Shown here: positions 33,964-43,015 of the stretch, piece by piece
How the letters are laid out: the number at the start of each line of letters is the position of its first letter
Position numbering within the stretch: the stretch's first letter is position 1
NCBI RefSeq assembly: GCF_000382165.1
Contig: NZ_KB907714.1
Location: forward strand, 1 to 64,000
Length of the DNA: 64,000 nt
Origin: Arsukibacterium perlucidum DSM 18276
GTDB lineage: Bacteria; Pseudomonadota; Gammaproteobacteria; Enterobacterales; Alteromonadaceae
Direction of reading: 5' to 3'
The notes under the pieces: generated by a model
What the model was told of the DNA's origin: nothing
Seen by the model: the letters and a program-made list of their open reading frames with translations, nothing else
Database searches by the model: none
Translations under genes and position numbers: made by a program

Positions 33964-35283
33964 ATGCCTATTATTACCAAGCCGTCAGCGGTTGATCTGT
34001 CTCTTTTTGCGCCTGAAGCGCCTCAACTGTCAACCAAATACGGCTTACCTGCTCAGGTCTGCTTTTGTAAAAAGTGCGTCATCTCAAACCAGCGCCCAAA
34101 CTCAACTGTCGAGTTTCGCCATACCCGTGATTCAGTTAAAAAAACCATCTTTTTTAATGAAGACGGGATCTGCGATGCTTGTCGTTTTGCTGAAAATAAA
34201 CACCAGCAGATTGATTGGGAGAAACGTGAACACGAATTACTGGCTTTATGTGAAAAATATCGAAGCCGTAATGGCAGTTATGATTGTTTGGTACCTGGGT
34301 CCGGAGGAAAAGACAGCTTCTATACTGCTCATGTTTTAAAATATAAATACGGCATGAATCCGCTGACCGTAACCTGGGCTCCTCATCAATATACTGATTG
34401 GGGCTGGCGCAATATGCAGTCCTGGATCCATGCTGGTTTTGATAACTATCTGATGACGCCTAACGGGCGTGTTCACAGCTTATTAACGCGACTTGCCGTT
34501 GAAAAACTGTTTCATCCTTTTCAGCCGTTTATTCTGGGCCAGAAAAACCTGGCGCCGAAAATGTCAGCCTTATTTAATATTCCGCTGGTATTTTATGGTG
34601 AAAATGAGGCGGAATACGGTAATCCGATCGCTGATGCCAATAAAGCTAAGCGTGATGTCAGCTATTTTTCCGAGCAAAGCTTCGATGATATCTATCTGGG
34701 AGGCGTGTCGGTAAAAGAGCTGGTAGAAGATTTTGGCGTCCGCCGCTCTGAGTTGCAACCTTATCTGCCGTTGCAACCGGAAGAGGTTAACCGGGTGAAT
34801 ATGGAAGTACATTATCTGGGCTACTACCTGAAATGGCACCCGCAAAGCTGTTATTACTATGCGGTAGAGCATGGCGGGTTTGAAGCTTCACCTGAACGGA
34901 CACCAGGCACTTACAGCAAATACAATAGTATTGACGATAAGATTGACGATTTTCACTATTACACCACCGGCATTAAATTCGGGATCGGCCGGGCTACTTA
35001 TGACGCTGCACAGGAAATTCGATCTGGCGACATTAACCGTGACGAGGGCGTGGCATTGGTAAAACGCTTTGATTTGGAATATCCGCAACGGTTTGCCGAT
35101 GAAATTTTCTCATATCTGTCAATTCGCGAAAAAGAGCTGCCCCAGGCAGCCAAAATGTTTGAACAGCCAATAATGGATCAAGCTTATTTTGATTTGCTGG
35201 CAGATAACTTCCGTTCGCCGCACCTGTGGCAGTATCAGGATGGCAAATGGCAACTGCGTCATACTGTATGGAATAGTAAATGA
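33964..35283 (+). CDS. N-acetyl-sugar amidotransferase, WbpG/PseA family
   Basis: A 439-residue enzyme. An N-terminal zinc-ribbon-like set of cysteines (FCKKC at 34-38 and ICDAC at 69-73) precedes the PP-loop VPGSGGKDS near residue 110. The rest (WAPHQYTDWGWRNMQSWIHA, GFDNYLMTPNGRVH, FYGENEAEYGN) is characteristic of WbpG/PseA. With ammonia from HisH/HisF partners, the family converts an N-acetyl group of a sugar into acetamidino. Its stop overlaps the hisF-like start (ATGA). Given the neighbouring legionaminate operon, the likely product is an acetamidino-legionaminic acid; which N-acetyl is modified cannot be told. Confidence 0.85.
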   Translation: MPIITKPSAVDLSLFAPEAPQLSTKYGLPAQVCFCKKCVISNQRPNSTVEFRHTRDSVKKTIFFNEDGICDACRFAENKHQQIDWEKREHELLALCEKYRSRNGSYDCLVPGSGGKDSFYTAHVLKYKYGMNPLTVTWAPHQYTDWGWRNMQSWIHAGFDNYLMTPNGRVHSLLTRLAVEKLFHPFQPFILGQKNLAPKMSALFNIPLVFYGENEAEYGNPIADANKAKRDVSYFSEQSFDDIYLGGVSVKELVEDFGVRRSELQPYLPLQPEEVNRVNMEVHYLGYYLKWHPQSCYYYAVEHGGFEASPERTPGTYSKYNSIDDKIDDFHYYTTGIKFGIGRATYDAAQEIRSGDINRDEGVALVKRFDLEYPQRFADEIFSYLSIREKELPQAAKMFEQPIMDQAYFDLLADNFRSPHLWQYQDGKWQLRHTVWNSK

Positions 35284-36041
35284 GCGAAAAGCAGATCAGG
35301 GTTATCAGTCGTCTGGATATAAAGGCGCCCAACCTGATTAAAGGTATCAGACTTGAAGGCCTGAGAGTGATGGGAGATCCTCAACAGTTTGCGTGCGATT
35401 ACTACCAGCAAGGTGTTGATGAGATCTTGTATATGGATGTGGTTGCCAGCCTTTACGAGCGCAGCAGTCTGCATGATGTTATCCGGCACGCAGTTGAAAA
35501 GGTTTTTATTCCAATCACTGTTGGTGGTGGTATTCGCTCATTGCAGAATGCGACAGAAATCCTCAGCTTGGGGGCAGACAAAATTGCGATTAATACTGCT
35601 GCGGTAAAACAGCCACAACTTATTGCACAGATTGCAAGACAGGTTGGTTCTCAGGCGGTGGTGTTGTCGGTTGAATGCAAGCGAGAGCAACAAGGCTGGC
35701 AGGTGTATACAGACAATGGCCGTGAAAAGACCGGTCTTGATGTATTGGAATGGATAGCCCAGGCCCAGAAGCTGGGGATCGGTGAAGTGTTATTAACTTC
35801 GGTAGACCGGGAAGGCACCAGAAAAGGCTTTGACATAGAACTGCTACAGGCCGTCTCTGATTGCGTATCTTTACCAATTATCGCCAGCGGCGGTTTTGGT
35901 GAATTGCAGCATGCATCTGCTGCAGCAGCTGTGCCGAATGTTACTGCTCTGGCTATTGCAGATGGTCTGCACTACAGACGTTTTACCGTGGCGCAAATTA
36001 AACAGCAATTACATAGTGATGGCTTTGCCGTAAGGATGTGA
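35280..36041 (+). CDS. HisF-paralog ammonia-channel subunit for sugar amidination
   Basis: A 253-residue (beta/alpha)8 barrel of the HisF family (VISRLDIKAPNLIKGIRLEG, ITVGGGIRSLQNATEILSLG, LLTSVDREGTRKGFDIELLQ, IIASGGFGELQHASAA). In Thermotoga HisF the catalytic aspartates are in LDV, IDAKR and SIDRDGT. Here the first and third are kept, but the middle one is SVECKR, with Glu in place of Asp130. This fits paralogs that pass ammonia to a WbpG-type enzyme rather than close the imidazole ring. It overlaps its neighbours on both sides and is not the biosynthetic hisF of a his operon. Confidence 0.82.
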   Translation: MSEKQIRVISRLDIKAPNLIKGIRLEGLRVMGDPQQFACDYYQQGVDEILYMDVVASLYERSSLHDVIRHAVEKVFIPITVGGGIRSLQNATEILSLGADKIAINTAAVKQPQLIAQIARQVGSQAVVLSVECKREQQGWQVYTDNGREKTGLDVLEWIAQAQKLGIGEVLLTSVDREGTRKGFDIELLQAVSDCVSLPIIASGGFGELQHASAAAAVPNVTALAIADGLHYRRFTVAQIKQQLHSDGFAVRM

Positions 36042-36043
36042 TC

Positions 36044-36691
36044 ATGATCCAGGTTATAGATACCAGAACCAACAATCTGAGCAATGTGCTCAGAGCATTG
36101 TCAGCTTGTCAGTATCAATACCAAGTCATTTCTGGCGCTTCGGAGTTGCGTACGGGTAGTGTCGTTGTGCTGCCTGGTGTTGGCGCTTTTGCCAGCTGCA
36201 TGGCGTCGTTACAGGATACGGGTCTTACTTCAGCCTTAAAAGCTCATTTGGCCTGTGGTGGAAAACTGCTGGGTATTTGCGTTGGTATGCAGGCGATGGC
36301 AAAGTTTTCTACGGAGTTTGGTCAGCATAGCGGCTTAGCTATAGTGGATGCACAGGTTGAACATATAGCAGCAACAACAGAACAAAAGGTAATAACGCCT
36401 AATGTTAATTGGTTGCCGTTACAGGTTAACTCAAAGCGTTTTGCGCATTTTGCCGGAAGTTATGTATATTTTGTTCATTCTTTTCATATGTGTCATTTTC
36501 GCCAGCCTGAGGTAGTGGCTGCCAGCGTTAAGTATGGCGACCAGAATTTATGTGCAATAGTCGAACAAGGCAATGTGATAGGTTTTCAATTTCACCCCGA
36601 AAAAAGTGGCGCTGTCGGGCTGGAGATCCTGGCTCATAGCCTGCATCTATTACAAAATATGCAAACTGTACCACTTAGCCACACAGCGTAA
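36044..36691 (+). CDS. HisH-paralog glutaminase for sugar amidination
   Basis: A 215-residue class I glutamine amidotransferase. The oxyanion/Cys motif is GICVGMQAM and the His-Glu pair is in FQFHPEKSG. It releases ammonia from glutamine for the HisF/WbpG-type partners. The ATG at 36044 is preferred, since AAGGAT lies seven bases before it; the GTG at 36038 sits only one base from that site. Its 3' end overlaps the 3' end of the convergent SDR gene by 17 bases. Confidence 0.85.
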   Translation: MIQVIDTRTNNLSNVLRALSACQYQYQVISGASELRTGSVVVLPGVGAFASCMASLQDTGLTSALKAHLACGGKLLGICVGMQAMAKFSTEFGQHSGLAIVDAQVEHIAATTEQKVITPNVNWLPLQVNSKRFAHFAGSYVYFVHSFHMCHFRQPEVVAASVKYGDQNLCAIVEQGNVIGFQFHPEKSGAVGLEILAHSLHLLQNMQTVPLSHTA

Positions 36692-37442
36692 ATCCATCAT
36701 CCACTACGATATTTTGCCCGTTAGTATAACGGGCATGGTCGGAAAGTAAGAAGGTGATAGCACCGGTAACGTCAGTTGCATCCAGCATTCCTTTACCCAG
36801 GGTTTTTGCTTTATAAGCCTGTAAAAAGCTGTCAGGCTGCTTGTCTGTTATGCCACCGGGGCTAACCAGATTAACCCGAAACCGGCTGTCAGCAACGTAG
36901 GCCGCTGCATACTTGCTAAGATGAATAAGCGCCGATTTAATGGCAGCATATTCTACCGGCATGGTCATGGTTGTCTGGTCATAGATATCGAAACGTGGCG
37001 CGACCACACCATAGACTGATGCCAGATTTACCAGCGAAAACTCCAGCTGTTGTTGTTTGAAGTAGGCAGCGCATTGCTGCATAAATAAAAAAGCACTCCC
37101 CAGATTCAAAGACAAGTTATCGTTAAAGCTTTGCAGGCTAACATCGAAAAAATGTTTGCCGTAGTCTTTAGTACGGGGATAGCTGCAGTTAACGGCACCA
37201 TCAGGCCGATACTTTGTTAACAGAGCACTAATGTCGCCGGCCTGTTGCAGATTAAGAGTTGTTAGCAGCAGTTTTCCACTTTGCAGATCAAAGCCTGCTT
37301 GCTGCAATTGTTGTTGCAGCGCGTTTTCGTCCAGATCGGTGGCAATCACCGTTGCATGTTGTGCCAGACAGGCTTTTACTACGGCGCGGCCAATTAAACC
37401 GCCGGCACCGGCAATCAAAATAGTTTTATTATTCAGCATCAT
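36675..37442 (-). CDS. ptmA: short-chain dehydrogenase, PtmA-like
   Basis: A 255-residue SDR. The nucleotide site is ILIAGAGGLIGRAV, the catalytic serine region VNLASVYGVV, and the active site YAAIKSALIHLSK (YxxxK). In Campylobacter, PtmA works with PtmF in the amino-sugar branch leading to GDP-GlcNAc for legionaminic acid. It is the last gene of the minus-strand leg operon and overlaps the previous gene by 14 bases. The PtmA role is assigned from context plus family. Confidence 0.75.
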   Translation of the reverse strand: MMLNNKTILIAGAGGLIGRAVVKACLAQHATVIATDLDENALQQQLQQAGFDLQSGKLLLTTLNLQQAGDISALLTKYRPDGAVNCSYPRTKDYGKHFFDVSLQSFNDNLSLNLGSAFLFMQQCAAYFKQQQLEFSLVNLASVYGVVAPRFDIYDQTTMTMPVEYAAIKSALIHLSKYAAAYVADSRFRVNLVSPGGITDKQPDSFLQAYKAKTLGKGMLDATDVTGAITFLLSDHARYTNGQNIVVDDGFTLCG

Positions 37443-38127
37443 GTTCCGCCTTTAGTATGGCTTCTGCCAGCATAAAATCGTAGATATCATCGATGTCAAC
37501 CGCGCGTTTTTTTGGTACTTCAATGCTGGTGATCACGCCATCAAACAGCTTTTGTTGTTGCAGGATAAACTCTGGCCGGGCGGCATAGACCACTGTAGTG
37601 ATATCAAACACAGCTGGCGCATCCTGGCGTCGGTGAATGCCGGCGGGCAGGGTGCTAACCAGTTGCACATTATTACTGTCGTCGCGCACGACCATATTAA
37701 AGTAAGGATTGCGATTGGCAGGCGTAACAGCCAGACATAAATCGGCCCGGGCATGTTCCAGCTGGGTTATTGCATTGCTGACATCAATTGCCGATCTGAG
37801 CGGGCTGGTGGCTGGTAAGCTGACAAAGGTTGTAAAGTTGCCAATATGCTGCTGCACATAGCGAATGGCATGCTGCCAGGCTGCCCACTCCGGAGCAGTA
37901 TCTGTAGCCAGCTCTGTAGGCCTGATAATGACCCCGGCTCCTGCTGCTTTGGCGCAGCTGGCAATGTTGTCACAGTCAGTGGAGACAAAAATATGATTTA
38001 TCTGGGGTAGCTGCTTTGCCACTTCTATAGCGTAATGTAGTAACGGTTTACCATGCAAAGGCTTAATGTTTTTACCGGGTAACCCTTTGGAGCCGCTGCG
38101 GGCAAAGATAAAGGCAATGCAACTCAT
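37429..38127 (-). CDS. legF: CMP-legionaminate (CMP-nonulosonate) synthetase
   Basis: A 232-residue nucleotidyltransferase of the CMP-sialate synthetase family, opening with IAFIFARSGSKGLPGKNIKP and carrying LPATSPLRSAIDV and the C-terminal RAVDIDDIYDFMLAEAIL. It activates the nonulosonic acid as CMP-sugar, the donor for Maf. The ATG overlaps the preceding stop (ATGA). Also known as PtmB in Campylobacter. Family call is firm; substrate follows from the operon. Confidence 0.85.
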   Translation of the reverse strand: MSCIAFIFARSGSKGLPGKNIKPLHGKPLLHYAIEVAKQLPQINHIFVSTDCDNIASCAKAAGAGVIIRPTELATDTAPEWAAWQHAIRYVQQHIGNFTTFVSLPATSPLRSAIDVSNAITQLEHARADLCLAVTPANRNPYFNMVVRDDSNNVQLVSTLPAGIHRRQDAPAVFDITTVVYAARPEFILQQQKLFDGVITSIEVPKKRAVDIDDIYDFMLAEAILKAEHDAE

Positions 38128-39098
38128 AAAATCTCCAGTTCGGCCTGCTGTTTTGCCTGGGAAACCAGCCTGACTATCGCCGCAGCAGTCATTAAGTTAG
38201 TGTGGCTGCTGTCGCGCTGCTGTACTTTTTGCCAGAAAGATTGCAGCATTGCCAGGTACATTTTGTTTTTATCGTAACTGGGATCCTGATATAGCAGATG
38301 CTGTTGATCGCGCTGGCGTAACGTTACGGTATTAGCAATAACATCCCAGTCCAGCCGGCCGTTTGTTGCAATAAGACTACACTGCCTGAATGGCGCCTGC
38401 TGGATAAAATCAAGATGAACAAAGCAGCTGGTTTGATTATTATTCTCCAGCACTAATTCACTGATATCCTCGACATCCAGCTGCAATAAGCCGCTTTGCC
38501 GGTTGCGGGCATACCGAAGTTGCAGAGGGCCCAGCAGCCACTGCAGGTAGTCCAGCTCGTGGCTTAGCTCGAGTAAAGCCCCGCCGCCAAGCGCTGCCTG
38601 CGCCGATACCGAATCACGATAATCACTCTGTGGCCGCCATTGCGGCAAATACTGGCCAACCTGGGCAATTACGCTGTAAATACGTCCCAGTTGCTGCGAC
38701 TGCACAACTGATTTTACCAACTGTGCTGCTGGGAGATAGCGCAAACAATAGCCTACATCAATAATACTATCCGGGTAGCGTTGTCGCAGCTGGATAAAGT
38801 TTTCAGCCTCTGTTGCGGTGGCACATAAAGGTTTTTCTACTAATACCGGAATACCGTGTTCCAGTAACATTGCGCTATGCTGTAGATGCAAGCTGGCCGG
38901 TGAAGCGACTACAACGAAGTCAGGTTGTAACTTAAGCAGCTGGGTCATTGAGACGGTTGTTGCCGGTGCTGGTATTTCGCTGTTTGCACGACCACTGGCA
39001 CTGACCGCCAGCAGCTGAGCATCAGGGAACAGGCTGTGTAAATTACGTAAATGCCGCAGCCCGATACTGCCAAGGCCAATTACCCCAAACCGCTGCAT
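38124..39098 (-). CDS. Gfo/Idh/MocA-family oxidoreductase, PtmF-like position
   Basis: A 324-residue protein with an N-terminal Rossmann fold (FGVIGLGSIGLRHLRNL), the family motif VEKPLCATATEAENF, and GGGALLELSHELDYLQWLLG in the C-terminal domain. Such enzymes oxidise or reduce sugars with NAD(P). In leg operons an oxidoreductase is found between the guanylyltransferase and the CMP-synthetase genes. Its precise step here is not established. Single-base and four-base overlaps link it to both neighbours. Confidence 0.75.
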   Translation of the reverse strand: MQRFGVIGLGSIGLRHLRNLHSLFPDAQLLAVSASGRANSEIPAPATTVSMTQLLKLQPDFVVVASPASLHLQHSAMLLEHGIPVLVEKPLCATATEAENFIQLRQRYPDSIIDVGYCLRYLPAAQLVKSVVQSQQLGRIYSVIAQVGQYLPQWRPQSDYRDSVSAQAALGGGALLELSHELDYLQWLLGPLQLRYARNRQSGLLQLDVEDISELVLENNNQTSCFVHLDFIQQAPFRQCSLIATNGRLDWDVIANTVTLRQRDQQHLLYQDPSYDKNKMYLAMLQSFWQKVQQRDSSHTNLMTAAAIVRLVSQAKQQAELEIL

Positions 39099-40153
39099 TA
39101 AAACAGACCCAGATTTATCACATCAATTTGGGCCCGCTGATAATCGTCTATGCGGCCGATATCCAGCCAGTATTCATGGATAGGAAACATCAGCACCGCA
39201 TTTTGCTGTTCAATATTTTGCTCCAGTAAGGTTGGCATATCGATGCGCTGATTAGCTTTTACCTGCTTGCGAACCTTAGGTGACACCACATAGATACCGG
39301 CATTGACAAACAGACGCTGGATTGGTTTTTCTTCCATCGCAATAACCCTGTTACCCTCGCCATTGATCACACCAAACGGGATCTGATATTCGTAGTCGCG
39401 GACACACATGGTTGCATCAGCTTTTTGTTTGGTATGAAACTGCAACAACTGCTCGAAATCTACTGTGGTTAGCAGATCGCCATTCATCAAAATTAGCGGC
39501 AAATCTGGCAGGGAATCAGGCAGTAACCCCAGAGCGCCACCTGTTCCCAACGGTTCTTGCTCATAAATATAGCTAATGCTGACATTCCAGCGGGAGCCAT
39601 CGCCAAAATAGGCTTGAATTTGCTCCGGCATATAGTGCAGCGAGATGTAAAAATTATGGAAGCCTGCGCGGATAAAACTGTTTAAGACAATTTCCAGAAT
39701 GGGTTTATCGCCAACCTTTAGCATAGGTTTAGGACAAGCATCGGTTAGCGGCTTCAGGCGGGTGCCAAAGCCGCCCGCCATTAAAAACACCGGATTGTCA
39801 TACTGCACTGAATCTTCGGCAGTTTGCAGAGTTTCCAGTCCGATAACCTTGCCGTTTTTTAACAGAGGAATAGAAAGTAGTTTTTTCCGGGTCATTAGTT
39901 TGACAAGGTCACGGCGTGGCGTACCTTGTTCAGCAGTTAGAGGGTTTGGATTCATTACATCGCTGACAGTGCTCTGCAGTGTGCAGTTACGCAGCAAGCC
40001 GCGCCGGATGTCACCGTCTGTAAGTACCCCCAGCAACTGATCTGCACCGTCTACTACCAGTGCGATCCTCAGCGCTTCTTTATCAAGCAATATCAGCGCA
40101 TCCCGGATACTGCTTTCAGGGGATATAGCAATTTTTTTCCAACTGTTATTCAT
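39098..40153 (-). CDS. ptmE: glucosamine-1-phosphate guanylyltransferase-like, PtmE type (CBS pair + nucleotidyltransferase)
   Basis: A 351-residue protein. Two CBS domains lie at about residues 10-115 (GVLTDGDIRRGLLRN, MTRKKLLSIPLLKNGKVIGL). A sugar nucleotidyltransferase domain follows (FLMAGGFGTRLKPLTDACPK, PLGTGGALGLLPD, NAGIYVVSPKVRK, WLDIGRIDDYQRAQ). The Campylobacter PtmE of this architecture makes GDP-GlcN(Ac), the start of the GDP-linked legionaminate route. The ATG at 40153 is preferred to 40159 because GAGG is eight bases away. The CBS pair suggests allosteric control by a nucleotide. Confidence 0.82.
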   Translation of the reverse strand: MNNSWKKIAISPESSIRDALILLDKEALRIALVVDGADQLLGVLTDGDIRRGLLRNCTLQSTVSDVMNPNPLTAEQGTPRRDLVKLMTRKKLLSIPLLKNGKVIGLETLQTAEDSVQYDNPVFLMAGGFGTRLKPLTDACPKPMLKVGDKPILEIVLNSFIRAGFHNFYISLHYMPEQIQAYFGDGSRWNVSISYIYEQEPLGTGGALGLLPDSLPDLPLILMNGDLLTTVDFEQLLQFHTKQKADATMCVRDYEYQIPFGVINGEGNRVIAMEEKPIQRLFVNAGIYVVSPKVRKQVKANQRIDMPTLLEQNIEQQNAVLMFPIHEYWLDIGRIDDYQRAQIDVINLGLF

Positions 40154-40165
40154 AGTCATGCCTCA

Positions 40166-40801
40166 TTAGCCTTTGATGAATGGCCGTGCACAGTAAATAG
40201 ACTGATTATCTAGCAAATTATGTACCACGGTAGTGCCGGCCGCCGCCAGGCAGTTGTCGCCGAGTTGTAATTCCTGAATAACAGTGGCGCCTGCACCGAT
40301 AAAGCTGTTTACTCCGCATGTTACGCCACCACAAATTACTGCACCCGGGCTGACAACGGTGTGGGCTTGTAGGAAACAATCGTGCTCAATTATGGCACCG
40401 CTATTTATCAACACATTTGCGGCCAGCCGGGCTTCGGCGTTAATAATAGCGCCGGGTAAAACCTGTACGCCCGCGGCCAGTCGTGCACTATCCGCCACGA
40501 TGGCACTGCTGGCAATAACGCTGGCAAACTGATAACCCAACTGATCAAACCTATCGAACAGTTTGCTACGAAGTAATTTACCTGGCAGCGCGCCTATACC
40601 ATTCACCAACGCCACTTGCCGGGTTGAAAACTGCAAAATGTCATCGTCATCTGCCAAATAGCGAATGCCATTAAATAACGGTGATGCAGGTGGCTGTGGA
40701 GCGCATACGGCAGCGATTGTTACCCCTTGTTGTTGCAAAATCGACAACAGCACTTTGGCATGGCCCCCGGCGCCGAGCATAACCAGAGCTTTATTTTGCA
40801 A
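40166..40801 (-). CDS. NeuD/PglD-type sugar O/N-acetyltransferase (LegH-like)
   Basis: A 211-residue protein with an N-terminal Rossmann-like piece (LVMLGAGGHAKVLLSILQQQ) and a left-handed beta-helix of hexapeptide repeats (AGVQVLPGAIINAEARLAAN, VLINSGAIIEHDC, VVSPGAVICGGVTCG, FIGAGATVIQELQLG). In this pathway it would acetylate the 4-amino group of the GDP-sugar (LegH role). The start is a TTG at 40801: AAGGAG lies six bases before it and no ATG is suitably placed (the ORF with earlier starts has no site). It overlaps the legI stop by 11 bases. Confidence 0.8.
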   Translation of the reverse strand: MQNKALVMLGAGGHAKVLLSILQQQGVTIAAVCAPQPPASPLFNGIRYLADDDDILQFSTRQVALVNGIGALPGKLLRSKLFDRFDQLGYQFASVIASSAIVADSARLAAGVQVLPGAIINAEARLAANVLINSGAIIEHDCFLQAHTVVSPGAVICGGVTCGVNSFIGAGATVIQELQLGDNCLAAAGTTVVHNLLDNQSIYCARPFIKG

Positions 40802-41864
40802 GCTGTTCTCCTTCCCGATAATCACGAGTGGCAGGCTGGTCTAGAAAATCCCAGTATTGATAAGGACTACTGCCGGTACCGGGTCTTTTGCAGGCAATTA
40901 GTTTCGCAGTGATGGTTTCACCCGCAGTTATATCAGTAGCGGCAACCAGACTTTTACGTGCGACTGCTTTGTTAGCCAATTCCGACGGGGCAGGCCGTTT
41001 TATGCCATCTCCCAGCGCCTGCTCTACTTGTCTGATCGCAGCTACCATCGCTGTCAACTCATCTGGTTCAAGTGATGCTTTATGATCAGGCCCCGGCAGG
41101 GTTTTATCCAGGGTGAAATGTTTCTCAAGTACAGTGGCGCCGCGGGCAACCGCCGCTACAGCAATATGGATACCGGCACTATGGTCTGAGTAACCTACTG
41201 GCAAGCCAAAGGCCGCAGCCATAGTATCCATTGCTTTCAGGTTAATGTCGGTTGCTGGCGCAGGATACTCAGTGGTGCAGTGCAGCAGCGTGACTTTTTG
41301 GCGCAGGGCATGTTGGCCTTGCTTACTGGCATAGGCTGTCGCAAAAGCCTCCGCCGATGGCCGGGCACCGCAAGCTGCCGTATAACCGAAGGCGATAACC
41401 CCTAATGCTGTCTCAATTTCCGCCAACGTCGCCATCCCGGTGGAAACTATTAAGTCATTGCCGCTGTTAGCATGCTGCAACACCAGAGGTGCATTGGTAA
41501 TTTCACCAGATGGGATCTTTAGCCGGGTAAGCTGGAGTGGTCCGAGTAAAAACTGCAGGCTGAATTCATCAAAAGCGGTGGATAAAAACTCAATGCCTTG
41601 TTGCCGGCAATACGTCTGCAGCCTTATATGTACCTCGTGACTGAGCTCTAAGCGGCTTAGCATCGCAAGCTGCGACTCAGTTTGACCAGTGTTTTGTCGC
41701 TGATAACTGGCTTGCTCTGCATCAGCTGTTGCAAGTGCGCTGGCTTTAAACGTTTGAAATTTAACAACGTCTGCGCCTGCTGCGACCGCCGCGTCCACCA
41801 GGGCAAATGCCATTTTTTCATCGCCATTATGGTTAACGCCTGCCTCGGCGATAATTAGTGTCAT
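40791..41864 (-). CDS. legI: legionaminic acid synthase (NeuB family)
   Basis: A 357-residue enzyme. The NeuB barrel begins IIAEAGVNHNGDEKMAFALV with VVKFQTFKASALAT and LKIPSGEITNAPLV; an SAF/antifreeze-like C-terminal domain follows (VARKSLVAATDITAGETITA). It condenses a 6-deoxy-diacetamido-mannose-type sugar with phosphoenolpyruvate to give the nonulosonic acid. Its ATG overlaps the legG stop (ATGA). Family is clear; legionaminic rather than pseudaminic or neuraminic acid is inferred from LegB/LegC/LegG neighbours. Confidence 0.88.
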   Translation of the reverse strand: MTLIIAEAGVNHNGDEKMAFALVDAAVAAGADVVKFQTFKASALATADAEQASYQRQNTGQTESQLAMLSRLELSHEVHIRLQTYCRQQGIEFLSTAFDEFSLQFLLGPLQLTRLKIPSGEITNAPLVLQHANSGNDLIVSTGMATLAEIETALGVIAFGYTAACGARPSAEAFATAYASKQGQHALRQKVTLLHCTTEYPAPATDINLKAMDTMAAAFGLPVGYSDHSAGIHIAVAAVARGATVLEKHFTLDKTLPGPDHKASLEPDELTAMVAAIRQVEQALGDGIKRPAPSELANKAVARKSLVAATDITAGETITAKLIACKRPGTGSSPYQYWDFLDQPATRDYREGEQLAK

Positions 41865-43015
41865 TGTCCGACTCCTGGCTGGTCATAAAATGTTTTTACC
41901 GGATTAAACTGCAGCTGCTTAATCATCTGAATTACCCTGGCACTGGCATTACCCTGACCATAAGGATTAATTACTGCAGTAAAGTTACTGCTAAGCGCTA
42001 GTTGCATAGTATTTTTTATGGCGCCTGCTTCAGCTTTACAGTGCAGCACCGATGGTGCTGCCAGCCGGCCTTGTTGTCTGGCACCAATATTTATGGTGGG
42101 AATGTTAAATGCGGGCACCTCGATAATGCCACTGGACGAGTTGCCAATAACTGCGGCGGCGTGTTTCACTGCACTCAGATAGCGCAATTGGCCGAGAGAG
42201 GCTACGGCCAATACCCGTTCGGGTTGCGCAGCCGCATAATGTTGCAGGGCCGTTATAATTTGGCGGCCGCCTTCATCAGCATTAGGGTAGGTCAGGATGA
42301 TCTGATATTGCTTAAATTGATCCAGCGCGCTTAACAGCGCATTAAAACTCTCTAGTGGCGGCTCATCTGCCAGTGTTACCGGGTGATAGGTTACAACGAA
42401 ATACGGCCGGGTAATTTTAAAATCTAAGGCTTGAGCAAGCTGTTCTTTTGTTAATAACGTGCTGCGGTATAAATGATCCAGACCGATAGCGCCCACATTT
42501 TGGACCCGCTCTGGTGCTTCACCCAGCTGGATCACCCGTTGGCGGTAAGCTTCGGTTGATGTCGCGTGCAGGTAGCTTAGTTTAGTAACCGCATGGCGAA
42601 TCGCATCATCTGTAGCGCCCTCGGTAATTTCGCCACCATGTAAGTGCAGCACCGGTATTTTCATCAGCATGGCACTTTGCGCCGCAGCCAGCGTTTCAAA
42701 CCGGTCACCGAGCAGCACCAGTACATCGGGTTGCAGCCTTGCAAACGTATCTGCCAGGCCTATCAGCGCCAGCCCCATACTTTTTACTGTGCCTACTGCG
42801 CTGTCTGATGATAACAACATTTCAATTTTTTCGGTGATAACAATGCCATCGTCTTCTATTTGTTGGTAAGTCAGGCCAAATTCCGGCGATAAGTGGCTGC
42901 CAGATACGATAAGTTGCAACTGCAACTCAGGATCTGCCTGAATATCTTTTAACAGCCAGTACAGCAAACCGTATTCAGCGCGGGTGCCGGTAAAAACGGC
43001 TACTTTTTTAGTCAC
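41861..43015 (-). CDS. legG: UDP/GDP-sugar 2-epimerase (hydrolysing), LegG
   Basis: A 384-residue protein of the NeuC/WecB family: VAVFTGTRAEYGLLYWLLKD at the start, LVLLGDRFETLAAAQSAML, VLHLHGGEITEGATDDAIRH, and VIGNSSSGIIEVPAFN. It inverts C2 and removes the nucleotide, giving the free mannose-configured diamino sugar for LegI. It starts at a GTG (43015) overlapping the legC TAG by one base. The NeuC-like hydrolysing type is a marker of legionaminate rather than pseudaminate pathways, where PseG acts instead. Confidence 0.87.
   Translation of the reverse strand: MTKKVAVFTGTRAEYGLLYWLLKDIQADPELQLQLIVSGSHLSPEFGLTYQQIEDDGIVITEKIEMLLSSDSAVGTVKSMGLALIGLADTFARLQPDVLVLLGDRFETLAAAQSAMLMKIPVLHLHGGEITEGATDDAIRHAVTKLSYLHATSTEAYRQRVIQLGEAPERVQNVGAIGLDHLYRSTLLTKEQLAQALDFKITRPYFVVTYHPVTLADEPPLESFNALLSALDQFKQYQIILTYPNADEGGRQIITALQHYAAAQPERVLAVASLGQLRYLSAVKHAAAVIGNSSSGIIEVPAFNIPTINIGARQQGRLAAPSVLHCKAEAGAIKNTMQLALSSNFTAVINPYGQGNASARVIQMIKQLQFNPVKTFYDQPGVGQ

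Noticed and set aside
41648-41662. Further CTAAG/CTTAG repeat within legI
   Set aside because: The spacer is three bases rather than five, and it lies inside conserved coding sequence.
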